A program made the translations under genes and the position numbers. DNA of 30,179 bases, taken from contig JAYMTA010000378.1 of the NCBI GenBank assembly GCA_036897625.1, forward strand, positions 1 to 30,179. The letters run 5' to 3'. The notes beneath the pieces are model-generated. The model made no database searches, had not been told where the DNA came from, and was given only the letters and a program-made list of their open reading frames with translations. The stretch comes from Pelargonium cotyledonis (lineage: Eukaryota; Streptophyta; Magnoliopsida; Geraniales; Geraniaceae). Below, in pieces: positions 13,001 to 22,600 of this stretch. Every line of letters begins with the position of its first letter. Position 1 is the stretch's first letter.

Positions 13001-13941
13001 GAGCAGGGTCTGTTGAAACCACCAAGGTCGGGTGCCCACTATTGGCAAATTTTACAGCGAGGGAGGCTGCGCAACTTGTTTTCCCGACACCTCCCTTCCC
13101 ACCTAGCATGTAATACTTCCTTGTGGAGATTGTAACCATCTCATAATACCCAGCAACAGCTCTAGAAGGAGTAGACACCGACCTTACTATGTGACAAACA
13201 AATAGGCAATCATCAATTTAACTGCTTCTTTGTATTGTTCAACTGGATTTCATTAATATCATAATTCCTTTGTCCCAAAATGCGAGTCTTGTTACCCTAA
13301 AAATTGCATGTAATTCCTAAAGGTCAATTGTCGCATTCCTCGAGAGTTTGTACAAAACTAAACTTTGTTCGTATCTAAAAAGATCAAAACTAAACTTTGT
13401 CAGTCAAAAAACATACTAAAAGCCTGTAATCGTGCAAATTTTGTTCACTCCAACATCAACAAGTAGCAGCAATGAATCTCTAACTCTAAGGTATGTGAAC
13501 ACACTAATATGAGATTCTGATTTTGCTTTTGCTATTGGTTGAACAAATTTCTCTCAGCTTTAGTTAACAACTCAGTAACTGCTACAGAGATCAAAACCCT
13601 AACACCTTGAACAACTCCTAGATGCTAAACATATCTAGGATCCTTGTTCATCTAATTTTCAATATATGCTAAAAACGGAGTTTCCTTATAAATTCCTTTC
13701 AAATTTTCAATATATATTCACATCAGGCAGAGGAATGCGATGAACACGATTAATTTATCGATCGGAAAGAAAGTCTGAAAATATACATAAAATTACGTCG
13801 AGATTTGGGGCTACCTTGAAAACGATTTCTAGTGAGCTGGTCGATATTGGTTGGAGAAGATAAAGAGGAGAACCTTCTGGATACATAACAGGTTGGGGCG
13901 CAGTTCCGAAGCTTCGATACGCTTTTGAACAAAGCCGCCAT
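10031..13941 (-). CDS. GET3C: Organellar GET3/ArsA-type ATPase, probably mitochondrial GET3C
   Basis: Eleven exons on the minus strand, in transcript order: 13941-13815, 13186-12975, 12861-12799, 12687-12577, 12110-12036, 11920-11852, 11753-11688, 10860-10798, 10723-10625, 10491-10357, 10168-10031. Frame is kept throughout and gives 385 residues. The first 35 or so residues are rich in Arg and Ser without acid residues, like a mitochondrial presequence. Residues 72-80 form the deviant P-loop GKGGVGKTS, 100-106 the switch I STDPAHS, 215-226 the switch II DTAPTGHTLRLL, and Cys332/Cys335 a CxxC pair. GET3 proteins are dimeric ATPases that handle tail-anchored membrane proteins; organellar paralogues have less certain clients. 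The gene is convergent with ABCG and divergent from DUF547, the same neighbours as I recall around At5g60730. A chloroplast GET3B identity is the main alternative; the presequence and neighbours favour GET3C. One intron uses a GC donor. Confidence 0.93.
10239..10310. mobile_element. Short Tourist-like MITE in GET3C intron 10
   Basis: A 72-bp stretch ends in AATCCAATCGCTACC and is preceded by TTA. Its interior has GGAACGGGAATCTCATTGCCATTCC, the same palindromic style as the element at 11053-11214 (described without its full sequence). The left end is degraded, so membership rests on the right end and the core. Confidence 0.5.
11053..11214. mobile_element. Tourist-like MITE in GET3C intron 7
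   Basis: The element begins GGGTAGTGTTTGGATTAG and ends GTTGCTACC, with TTA directly outside both ends (11050-11052 and 11215-11217). The interior carries repeated GGGAATGA and GAATGAGAATCTCATTTCC palindromes. A GGGT-type end with a TTA target duplication fits the PIF/Harbinger (Tourist) class. No coding capacity. Related copies lie at 10239, 16889 and 27852. Confidence 0.65.
12034..12035 (-). other. Non-canonical GC splice donor of GET3C intron 5
   Basis: Exon 5 ends in the codons for ISK and exon 6 begins with VMQF; this join is the one that keeps frame and restores the family sequence. The bases after AAG on the minus strand are GCATGT, so the donor is GC rather than GT. The nearest GT two codons later would shift the frame into nonsense relative to the family. 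GC-AG introns form a minor class in plants. Confidence 0.8.
13187..13814 (-). other. GET3C intron 1, long
   Basis: A 628-bp intron separates the targeting-peptide exon from the ATPase core. A short stretch near 13270-13310 (GTCCCAAAATGCGAGTCTTG) has the look of a Stowaway end, without a partner I can find. Nothing else is recognisable. Confidence 0.5.
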
Positions 13942-14105
13942 TGTCACGAGCTCCTTCGTTGCAGAGTGAGAAGCTGTGTAAAAAATGTGGAGGACTTGAG
14001 AGAGACGATGATGTGAGGGTTTAAGAATCAACACATGGAGGGAAATTTTTCGACGACATGTCGTTTTTTCAACTTTCGTTGTTTATTTGATCGCTATGGA
14101 AATGT

Positions 14106-14220
14106 TGGGCTGGCCCATTCTGGATAACTCTAATACTCCGCATTTGATATTATATATGGGCCGCTAGTTTGGCCCATATCATTAGGCCTTACTGAGCCCA
14201 TTTTATTTGACATGTGGGCT
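14106..14220. promoter_or_regulatory. Cluster of six site II (TGGGCY) motifs in a divergent promoter
   Basis: TGGGCT at 14106 and 14215, TGGGCC at 14157, and the reverse forms GGCCCA at 14112 and 14171 and AGCCCA at 14195 all lie within 115 bp. Site II elements are bound by TCP factors and are typical of plant genes for mitochondrial and growth-related proteins. The cluster is 165-280 bp upstream of the GET3C ATG, in keeping with a mitochondrial product, and about 0.9 kb from the DUF547 ATG. It may drive one or both genes. Confidence 0.6.
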
Positions 14221-14826
14221 AGACTTCAACACATAAAGTAAGTCTAGAATCAGAGGTCTCAGCTTTATCTATAACTAATCACGCGAATGACACGCGACAA
14301 CCTTAATTTGTTACTGTAAATACTCTATCTCTTATGAGAGAACAAGATCCCACTCGCCATTTTGAGAATTCTCTCTCTAAATCCCTCTTCGCGTGGTGTG
14401 GTTCAATTTTTCTAAGTAGACTCTACGCTCGAGTCTCTCACTAACGGTTTTCAAGAACCCAATAATTAGGATGCAAGTCTCCAAAGATAAAACTTATACT
14501 CATCTTACATAAAACTTTGGCATGTAATATTCATCTTATATTCGAGTTCGTTTGGTTGTTACGGGCAAGATGTACAGACTCATGCAGTCAATAACTGAAT
14601 CAACAAATTTTCAAGTCTACATTATAAATTTTAGTGTGTAAACGAAGTTTTCTAAAAACTTCTCAAAACGGTAGACATCAAATTATGCGAAGAACTCCTA
14701 GTTGTTCTCTTTTCTCTACAAAACTTCAAACCACCTTAAAATAATGTAAACCTTAAGAAAAAGAAAAAAAAAATTGTCCTAAAAGACCACAATTGCAAGC
14801 TACGCGAGACCAAAACCACTTCCGTC
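14221..14826. other. Intergenic spacer and probable DUF547 promoter
   Basis: This 606-bp stretch holds CT-rich patches near 14360-14390 that resemble plant leader sequence, but no ORF or repeat that I recognise. A transcription start for the DUF547 gene probably falls between here and 14827. Confidence 0.4.
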
Positions 14827-15027
14827 ATGTCCCACTCGCACCCGCATCACCCGCAACCCCGACGGTTACTTCACCAATCTCTTCCTTTTCTATCACTACC
14901 TGAAAGCTCCGTCTCACCTCCACCACCTCCTCCTTCCTCGTATCAACGGTCAACAACCACCTTGCTTGCCTCTAATTACTTCAACTCCAAGTTTCTATCA
15001 TCACCTTCTCACCAACTCTCACCTTAA
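14827..15027 (+). other. 66-codon upstream ORF in the presumed DUF547 leader
   Basis: A true ATG at 14827 opens a 66-codon frame rich in Ser, Pro and His, ending 84 bp before the DUF547 ATG at 15112. Its CT-rich codon use looks like a plant 5' leader rather than a structured protein. It could reduce translation of the main ORF. No splice donor that would join it in frame to the main ORF is evident, so I do not include it in the protein. Confidence 0.35.
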
Positions 15028-15111
15028 CTCACCACCAAAATCACACCCAAAAATTCAAAATTATTGGTGAACTCATTCGGGCCGTTACATTAAACTCTTT
15101 TTGATTTGATC

Positions 15112-18100
15112 ATGGCCGCCCTGGGAAGCCTCTCAATTCATTCACAATTAGAGAACATGGTAATTTTTTTCATTTTTTTTTTAATTTTGTGTTTTTTCTG
15201 TATTGTATTCTGATTGAATTGAGTTTTCATTTATTTTTAATTTTATGATTGCAGAGAAAGAAGAATCTCAGTGGGCAGAAGGAGTATCTGGAGAGAGAGG
15301 TATGGGCTGCAATGGCAGAAACAGAGTACTCTGTTTTTAATTTTCTTGAATTAATAAATAGCCATTGACTTGCACGCCAACAAAACTGCACGACCGTGCC
15401 ATAAATATTGGGTCACCAGTCTCTCCTAGTAAAATAGACCCAGCATTAATTTTATTATTTCTGTAGTCTATTTCAATTCTTGATCTCCATCAGTTTCAGC
15501 TCTTTTTGCAAGAAACGTACGTTTATGGCTATTTTCATTTGCCCATAATCCAGGCTTTTCCATGTGGTAGGTGTCGATGCTTCAAAAGATGCTGAGTCAA
15601 GAACAGAAGGTGAGTGAGGTTCTGGAACGAGTTCGTGCTCGAAACGATGGTTCGGTTATTGGCATACCCAATTTCCTTCCTCCCAAGGTAACCCATTTTG
15701 TTGATTTCACGTTTTATCGAGTTTTTGGTGAGAATGTGACTTCAATTCTTGCTCAGATGAAGGAGCTTTTAGCTGAGTTGGCAATGGTGGACAGTGAGAT
15801 TGCCCGGCTCGAAGGCGAAATAGGCCATTTACAGACTAGTTTGAAGCATGAACAAGAAGTCACTAAGCTCTCAAAACCCAAACAATGGCAGCTCGGAACT
15901 TTGAGCAGCAATTTGGGTCATCTTATGGACAAAACTGTTAACGAAAAGCCGGATTTTGACACCAAGGCATTGCATTTTATCAGTAAAGCTATCAAAGGGG
16001 ATTATAGCCTCGGTGAGAAAATGGCGAACCCGAGCCAATTCCACGAGGAAGCTTTGTCCAAGGTCCCGAGGAAAGGCGGGTTATTGTTCAAATCTCCATC
16101 GCCCCTTAGAGACCCGCGAAACCCGTCCCCCAAGGTAGTTTCATAATCGTGTTTTTGTAGGTACAGAACAAGGATTGTTATGCTAGTTTTCGGTTAATTG
16201 GATTGACTTTGTTTCAGCAAAGAGAGCGCAATGTCGAGGAAGTGCCACAAAAGGCTCTATCAGAAGAAATGACGGGCCAGAACTGGAAACCAAACAAGCT
16301 ATCAGAGAGCATTATGCAGTGTTTGATCCTCATATTCGTGAGACTTCTCAGAACGTCGAGACAGATGGAGCTCGAGAAGTCTAGCCCCGTCTCAAGGTCT
16401 ATGCACGGGTCGTTGAGCTCGAGAAGCTTCAGGGTCGAAGCCAGCTCGAATGCGAAGTCAAATGTAGTTTTAAATAAAGAATCAAGGCAACAAGACCCGT
16501 ATGGCATATTCAATGTGGAAGAGTCTATTCCTAGAGACATCGGTCCGTACAAGAACTTGGTTATGTTCACTGCAAGCTCTCTGGACCCGAAATGCATTTC
16601 GAGTTCAAGCTCGATTCCTTTGTTGAGGAAGCTGAGGTATGTCGGGAAACTAGCAGGGATTCTTGCCTTGGCACGAATAGTTTTTTGCTTATGTTTTCGT
16701 GTTTATATTGCAGATTGTTAACGAATAATCTCCGGACTATGGACTTGAGATCATTGAGTTATCAGCAGAAGCTAGCTTTCTGGATCAACATGTACAATGC
16801 TTGCATCATGCATGTATATTTTAGAAATTTTTATACTGATTTTTTCGTTAAATCTATCCTGATACGTTCCTAGTCTTTCGTTTAGGTAGGTAGCGTTTGA
16901 ATTATGACTTTAGAATGAGAATCACTGTTGATTCTCGCCCGTCATTTCAATTTTTAATAATCCAAACGCTACCCTATCAGTGTCAGCTCGTTGCTGGTCT
17001 GATGAAATGGCACGCGTCGGGATAGTATATATGTATAGTCTATTTATGAACCCTAATTCATTCTTGTCTCTTGCTCTGGTATTTCAGGGTTTTCTCCAAT
17101 ATGGCGCGCCTTCTACGCCAGAAAAATTGCTCACTCTTATGAACAAGGTATTATTCGCAACTTTTTTTCTTTTTTATCAACATGTTGAGCTACATAACTG
17201 AAGTATTTTTTTTTCCTTTCAAAAATACCATCCTACCCCACCTAATGGGATTCAAACACGACTTCCCGTAACTGTGTGTCTTGAATTATTGAGTCATCCC
17301 TAAAAAAATATGATCTACAACTTTCAAACTCGGACATCAGCTAAAAAAAGAATGTTGACAACAAGCTTGACCTAGTGACCTTCTCAATAGTTCATAAATT
17401 GAATCGTTTATGTTCAGGCAACGCTAACCATAGGAGGCAACACGTTGAATGCTCCGGCGATCGAGCATTTTATATTGAGGAAATCAGATGCTTCTCACCC
17501 GAATGAGGTAAAGCACTACTCTCGTAGAACGTTCGGTAAATGTCAATCAAAGAAAATCCGACTATCACAACACGTGCTTTTGAGATGTTTTTGCTTTATA
17601 TTGTTTAATGTGTTCTATAGGTGTACGAACAGAATGGTGAAAATGGCGATAAAGAAGCTCTCATTCGCGAACTTTATGGACTCGAATCAGTGAATCCTAA
17701 CATCACATTTGCTCTATGTTGTGGCACTCGTTCTTCTCCTGCGGTAAGTTCTTACTTGCGTGCTGTCCTCTTAGTATAACGGGCAATTTGGGCCCAAACA
17801 TGTAAACACTCGAAATCTGACCAACAGTTTTACGAGTTTGATTGCTTTAAATAGATACATTAAAATTACAAGGCGGGCCGGGTTTGTGAATTGTGAACCC
17901 AATACGAATCCTGAATTGTCACATGTATTCTCTGCCATGAACTTGCACGACTTTTATACTCTGAAATCTGAATTGTCACATCTACACAAACCTGCACATT
18001 CTTACAACAAAATCCAAAACCGCATCCTTTTGGGTCCGGGATAGGTCTTTCTACTCCAAACCCGAACAAATCTTTGAACATATTGATACAATGTGTGCAG

Positions 18101-18418
18101 GTGAAAATATACACCGCAGATGGTGTTTTAGGTGAGCTAGAAAAGGCAAAGCTAGAGTATCTACAAGCCTCAATTCTGGTGACAAGCACAAAAAGAATAG
18201 CACTCCCAGAGCTTCTGCTAAGGAACATGGTGGATTTTGCAGAGGACACAGACACATTGGTGGAGTGGGTTTGTCATCAGTTGCCAACATCTGGGACTCT
18301 CAGAAAATCAATGGTGGATTGCTTCAGGAGCCACAACAGTGGCAGGGGTGTAAATAACAACAACCATGTTGTGGAAGAGCCCCCTGGTTTTGAGTTCCAA
18401 TATCTCTTGTCCATGTGA
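15112..18418 (+). CDS. MIP1-type leucine zipper and DUF547 protein
   Basis: Ten exons: 15112-15159, 15255-15299, 15571-15687, 15757-16134, 16218-16636, 16714-16813, 17088-17147, 17418-17507, 17621-17743, 18101-18418. They give 565 residues with all junctions in frame. Residues 20-115 form a coiled coil of the ternary-complex-factor MIP1 leucine-zipper family, including LPPK followed by MKELLAELAMVDSEIARLE. The middle (about 120-320) is low in order and Ser/Lys-rich. The DUF547 domain begins near 336 and shows QQKLAFWINMYNACIMH (353-369), HFILR (406-410) and FALCCGTRSSPA (449-460). The catalytic role of DUF547 is unknown; the zipper family was named from a MADS-box-interacting protein of Antirrhinum. 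From memory, At5g60720 is the Arabidopsis neighbour of GET3C with the same domain. The start is set by the first ATG in frame with the zipper. Confidence 0.93.
15688..15756 (+). other. 69-nt intron readable in frame (exitron-like)
   Basis: The interval starts GTAACC and ends GCTCAG, so it has proper splice borders, and the family sequence runs straight from LPPK to MKELLAEL across it. It is a multiple of three and lacks a stop, so retention would insert 23 residues (hydrophobic and aromatic) in the middle of the coiled coil. Length is near the lower limit for plant introns. Confidence 0.7.
16889..16973. mobile_element. 85-bp MITE with 17-bp inverted ends in DUF547 intron 6
   Basis: The left end GGTAGCGTTTGAATTAT pairs with the right end AATAATCCAAACGCTACC with a single mismatch over 17 bases. 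The interior has GAATGAGAATCA and GATTCTC, like the related copies at 10239, 11053 and 27852. It lies in a 274-bp intron. Target duplication is not clear. Confidence 0.7.
17248..17300 (-). mobile_element. tRNA-like SINE fragment in DUF547 intron 7
   Basis: Read on the minus strand it begins GGGATGACTCAATAATTCAA, continues AGACACAC, and ends in GTGTTTGAATCCC. These resemble the A box and B box of a tRNA-type RNA polymerase III promoter at a normal spacing. A second copy with the same GGATGACTCAA and AAGACACAC lies at 29600-29660, also on the minus strand. Outer ends of the element are not resolved. Confidence 0.5.
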
Positions 18419-18520
18419 AATTTATTGTGTTCTACATATAGCTTCATTAGTACAGAAAATGAATAATCTAAACCAATTGAATTTCATTAAATTTTAACTT
18501 TCTGTACACTGTTTCCGTTA

Positions 18521-19036
18521 AATCTCGCTCGCGTACCTCATAGAGTTATGAGCCCACCATGAGCCCCACATTTCTATTGACCAATTGTCGGAGTTGGTCG
18601 TGACTTAAGAGTGTATATGCTCATTTGGTAAGAGAAAAAAAAAAGTTTTTTTTTAATAAGGTAAAAGAATAACCAATTCATGTTGGGTCAAGCTCTTTGA
18701 ATTTTTTTTTGAAGTTTTGGGCACGAGTTCCCTTACTGACGGTATGAGATGAGTTTTACGGGTTAAAAGGAAAGACCTACTCCTGATGTGTAGCTAAATT
18801 GATCAAAAGTTAAAGAGTATCATATACTGGCCAACCAAACACTCCCCATTATAGTGGACACAATACGCAAACCCCTCCAACTACACACGTGGCGAGCTGT
18901 AATTGGCCCAAGCGTCGGACCCGGACCCAGTGAACCGGAGAGAAAGAGTTCCATCGGAGATCCATCGTCGTCTCATCTTTGTCTCTTTCTCTGTGACACA
19001 GCATCAACTCGTACGAGCTTGCTACCAGTCAAAATC
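18521..19036 (+). repeat. Promoter/leader block, copy 1
   Basis: This block matches 22601-23579 in the same orientation from near AAATCTCGCTCGC to GCTTGCTACCAGTCAAA, apart from the LINE present only in copy 2. The last 150 bp agree at about nine in ten bases by eye. In copy 2 the block runs into the leader of the OTU gene; here it is followed by unrelated sequence and, 1.1 kb on, by the F-box gene. It is therefore a displaced promoter and partial leader. Confidence 0.85.
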
Positions 19037-19220
19037 CAATAGTAGCGTTGTTATAATTGGATCTTGATTAATTAAAGTTCCATCGGGTACTCAAAATCGA
19101 ACCCATTTTTTTTGGCAGGTTTGGGAATGAATTTATCAACCTGAAAAAATAAGTTTGGTTTCGGGTTGGGTAAATTGTAAAATTTTTGGGTTGTGTATAT
19201 CAACAACAAAATAATGTATT

Positions 19221-19536
19221 GGAAAATGCTAAATATCCAAAATTTTGTACAAAATTTGGTGTACAAAGTGACGTGGCAGCCTACATGGTAATCTAATTTT
19301 CATATTTCGTGGTTTAAAATCAAGTTTTAATGAATACAAACCCGACATATATGATACCACCACCCTCCCAAGAATTTCTGGCTCGGAGCGCCCGATTTAT
19401 TAAACCTACTGTACGCATGACGCATTATTATTTGGCCAACTCATCACAAAAGAAATTGATGTGTCATGTCTCTTTATTTGACACATCATTTTGTACAACT
19501 TTTTTTGTACAAAAATTTGTACATATAGCATTACTC
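19221..19536. mobile_element. Mutator-type MITE with 9-bp target duplication
   Basis: The direct repeat TAATGTATT occurs at 19212-19220 and 19537-19545 and exactly flanks a 316-bp segment. The segment has long imperfect inverted ends of about 55 bp: the left has AATGCTAAATATCC then TTTTGTACA, GTGTACAAAGTGACGTGGCA; the right is the reverse of AATGCTATATGTACA, TTTTTGTACA and TTGTACAAAATGATGTGTCA. Long inverted ends and a 9-bp duplication are typical of Mutator-like elements. There is no coding capacity. It lies upstream of the F-box gene. Confidence 0.8.
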
Positions 19537-19781
19537 TAATGTATTTTATGTCTAAAACCCGACTCGACCTGAATGTTTTTTGTCACCTCTAATTTAACCT
19601 ACATGTAAAATAACAAACCCGTGGCGGTTTTCTTAAGCATCACACTGGGGGACACCCTCAACCTAACCACCACCTTGTAATTTAAATAAAAGCCCACAAC
19701 CTCTCTTTACACCAACCTCAACAATTCCTTCCGCCGTCTCTAAACATCCCGGCGACCACCGCTTTCCGGTCCGGCGAACAG

Positions 19782-20030
19782 GTCCATCCAACCCTTCTTT
19801 TTAAATAAAATAAAAATATATATTTTGTGTGTTGTGCTTAATGTGTTAAACTAGTCTTTTTATACGTGTATTTGTAATTGAATTTGAATTTGAATTTGTT
19901 TTTGTACCTTATTATCTTTGTGCTTCTATTCCTAATTGGATTTCAATGCTTGCTGATTGACTTTGTATCTACTGGAACCCTAATCTATATCTAAATATGA
20001 CTTTGATTAATTACATGGTTTACGTCTCTT

Positions 20031-20061
<31 letters not shown>

Positions 20062-20116
20062 TAATGTTCAATATATACACCAGCAAGAATAGTGAAAGAA
20101 CCTTAATTTGTTGCAG
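19782..20116 (+). other. Probable 5' UTR intron of the F-box gene
   Basis: CGAACAG/GTCCAT at 19781/19782 and TTGTTGCAG at 20108-20116 are good splice borders, and the intervening sequence is T-rich. Upstream lies a TTTAAATAAA at about 19680 and a CT-rich leader with CCGCCGTCTC. The coding ATG follows 12 bp after the acceptor. Confidence 0.55.
20031..20061. repeat. (TG)n(TA)n microsatellite
   Basis: A compound dinucleotide repeat of about six TG and nine TA units within the F-box leader intron. Likely length-variable between individuals. Confidence 0.9.
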
Positions 20117-20128
20117 GACTAATCAATC

Positions 20129-21525
20129 ATGGAGAAAAATAACTATAATGGAACCAAGACGATTCAATCTTCATCATCTCTTTCAGATCTCAACGACGAG
20201 CTATTGATAGAAATTTTGTGCAGACTCGGTTACTTAAAATATGCAACTCAGTGTAAGCGTATACGCAGACGTTGGTGCTCTATCATCAGTGCTAATTCAT
20301 ATTTTCTCCACCGCTGGCGAGAGATCCATCAAAAGGAAAGAGATGGAGACAACGAAGAGGAGCTACCCATTGCTCTCTTGACAAAATATAGTCTAGAAGA
20401 AAGTTTAATTAGTCAACACGCCTTTGATTATTACCCTTCCATGGACAAGGAATTACCGACTCTCAAGTCTCTCGACTTTCTCAACTTTCGTAATAGTAAC
20501 GATAATGCTTCGCCAATACATGATATCGATTCTATTCACATCATCGCAACGTATAAAGATTTGGTCTTATGTTGTCCAGAAAACTATGATCATAGTGTTT
20601 ACTACATCTGCAATCCCTTCACTAGACAATGGCCGCTCTTCCACCATATCCTGCCCCACCTCTCGGCTTTCCAGATTTCGCAATTGAAGTTGCTCCTTTT
20701 GTCTCCGACGAGGATAATAGCCGTGATATTCTCAAATTTAAAGTTGTTCGCGTTCTTAACCATGGCACACTGCCAGAGAAACTTTGGGACGATGAGAATA
20801 TGATAAAGGTGGATATATTCTCATCAGACGACAGTAGCAACGAGTGGAAAAGGTGGAATGCACCTCAATCGCTCCCCTTTCTCTTGAAGGATCATGTATC
20901 CTACGATGGAATGCTAGTTTGGTTATGCACAACAATGGACTTTAGCTCATATTATCTTACAAAATTCAAATTTCATACGCATCTTGATCGTATCAATCAC
21001 GACATTGTCAATTATACTCATCTTCCGCTTCCTCATGGCTACGAAAGAAATGGGAATATGCCAATGGGAGTGCATAAGGGGAGTTTGCGAGTAGCTGATA
21101 TGGAATCTTCTTACTCATTTGACCGTTACAAATTAATTATTTGGGAACTCAATAGTCAAAGTGAGGAATGGGAATTAGTACACGACATAGGTTTAAGCGA
21201 AGTCAAGGACTTTGCAATAGCTAAAAACAGATACGGATTCCGGGGTGGGTATGTTAAGGCTTTCCACCCACGCGATCGAGACGTCTTGTATTTGGGTATT
21301 TGTGGTATAAAACAATGCCCAAGAGCGTTAGAATGTAACGTGTCATCCTTGTCTTACATATGCTCGGGCAATGTACGGGAAAAAACAGCTCGCCTGATCC
21401 GAGATAATCTTCCCCCAATAGGGCAGGGGTGCGCTGTCTACCCGCTTCAGCTGCCTTCTTGGCCTTCGCCCGTTCCTCTTCTGAGCGCAAAACGAGAAGC
21501 GATCTTGATGGATCACGATGAATAG
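20129..21525 (+). pseudogene. F-box gene with an internal frameshift
   Basis: The first frame (ATG 20129) encodes a Ser-rich start, an F-box at about residues 20-65 (SDLNDELLIEILCRLG, then CKRIRRRWCSIISAN and FLHRW), and an associated region ending in YYICNPFTRQW. There the family-like continuation AALPPYPAPPLGFPDF is found in another frame, open from 20629 to the TAG at 21523-21525 (298 codons). The offset is that of one lost base near 20630. Rejoined, the length would be about 465 residues, normal for plant F-box proteins with an associated interaction domain, which act as substrate adaptors of SCF ubiquitin ligases. The first frame alone would stop at 20803 (224 residues). The rest of the second frame has no further lesion, so a recent mutation or a base-call error are both possible. 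An ATG at 20629 could start a protein lacking the F-box. Confidence 0.8.
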
Positions 21526-21891
21526 ATATCGAGCACTAGCTGATAAGACCGGACTATCAAGAAATCGAAAACATGTTTATGGATTTATATTCTATGACAA
21601 ATTGACAATTCTCCTCAATGTTTATTTTATGTCTGTCTTTGTTTGGTTTGTAAACTTTGGTGCTATTATAGACTGTTTTTGGTTTCTATACAAATGTCCC
21701 TTTTTTTTTTTTTTTTGAGACGGAACAAGTATTGTGTACAGGTAATTTTGGTGTTATTACTTTTACACTTGATCTTTCTCTTATTAAACTAAGGTCTGTG
21801 TTTTCAACTATGAACCCACTTTGTTAAGAAATTTGTGTGAATACCAACACCTTATTACTTAAAAGAAACTTTGTTACCGGAGCGATCGACG

Positions 21892-21985
21892 ATGGTGAAA
21901 AACAACTCTAGAGGATCTTCCTCGTCATCTCTTTTAGATCTATATATATATATATGCAACGAGTTATTGATAGAAATTCGTAAAC
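21892..21985 (+). pseudogene. Relic of a second F-box gene (5' end only)
   Basis: An ATG followed by AAAAACAAC, a run of Ser codons, a TTAGATCT and then CAACGAGTTATTGATAGAAATT mirrors the first 80 or so bases of the F-box gene at 20129. A (TA)n run replaces the codons for the Asn-Asp between them and the similarity ends at about 21985. It is a truncated tandem copy. Confidence 0.7.
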
Positions 21986-22600
21986 AGTCATTTAATTTAA
22001 AATTCGAATTCTTTGTTTTGTGATACAACTCATTCTACATGATGATGCCCCAACACTGACCATGTAACCATGGACAAATGAGGCTTACCAATTAGTAAGT
22101 TAACTATTTAAAAATACATTCAGCAGAAGTAGTTTTCTCTTTATTTTCTAATTTTTATCGATATGGGATGAAATTTATTGGTTCACTTCATGTTTATTTA
22201 TTTATTTAAATTTAATTGTACTATGTCTCACTTATTTTATAATTCAATTAAAATAATTTCCAAAAAAGTAGAAAACCTGGCGCTTCAAAATTCAAATTCT
22301 TTGTTTTATTTTTCAACTCTCAAACAATCATTAATTTCAGGGTTAAATATTTCAAGACCGTTTGGACTTGTTTTTATTAATTTGTTGATCCCTACACTCA
22401 GACATTAAGTCATCTCGAACTCCAGATTTCATTATTTTACTACATTTCTATGCCTATCCAATTTTGTGCGCACCACCATAGATGACGCGACTCTTCAAGG
22501 AGAGGCCCCGCCAACCAAACCATGCTCATTGTTGCATGTACGGTTCCTTCCCCGATGAGTTAGGTTTTTGTCTAAAAACGTCTCATCCCGACTCCATAAA
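21986..22600. other. Intergenic region without recognisable gene
   Basis: AT-rich DNA. A short direct repeat (AAATTC, one variable base, AATTCTTTGTTTT) occurs near 21999 and 22287. No gene or complete mobile element is apparent. Confidence 0.5.

Noticed and set aside
13750..14034. Longer N-terminus for GET3C starting at 14034
   Set aside because: The added residues precede a good Met (13941) that opens a normal presequence; the upstream part looks like leader, and the end of that frame reads into intron 1.
21254..21490. 78-codon minus-strand ORF inside the F-box gene
   Set aside because: Antisense to a clear coding frame; composition is a mirror of that frame.
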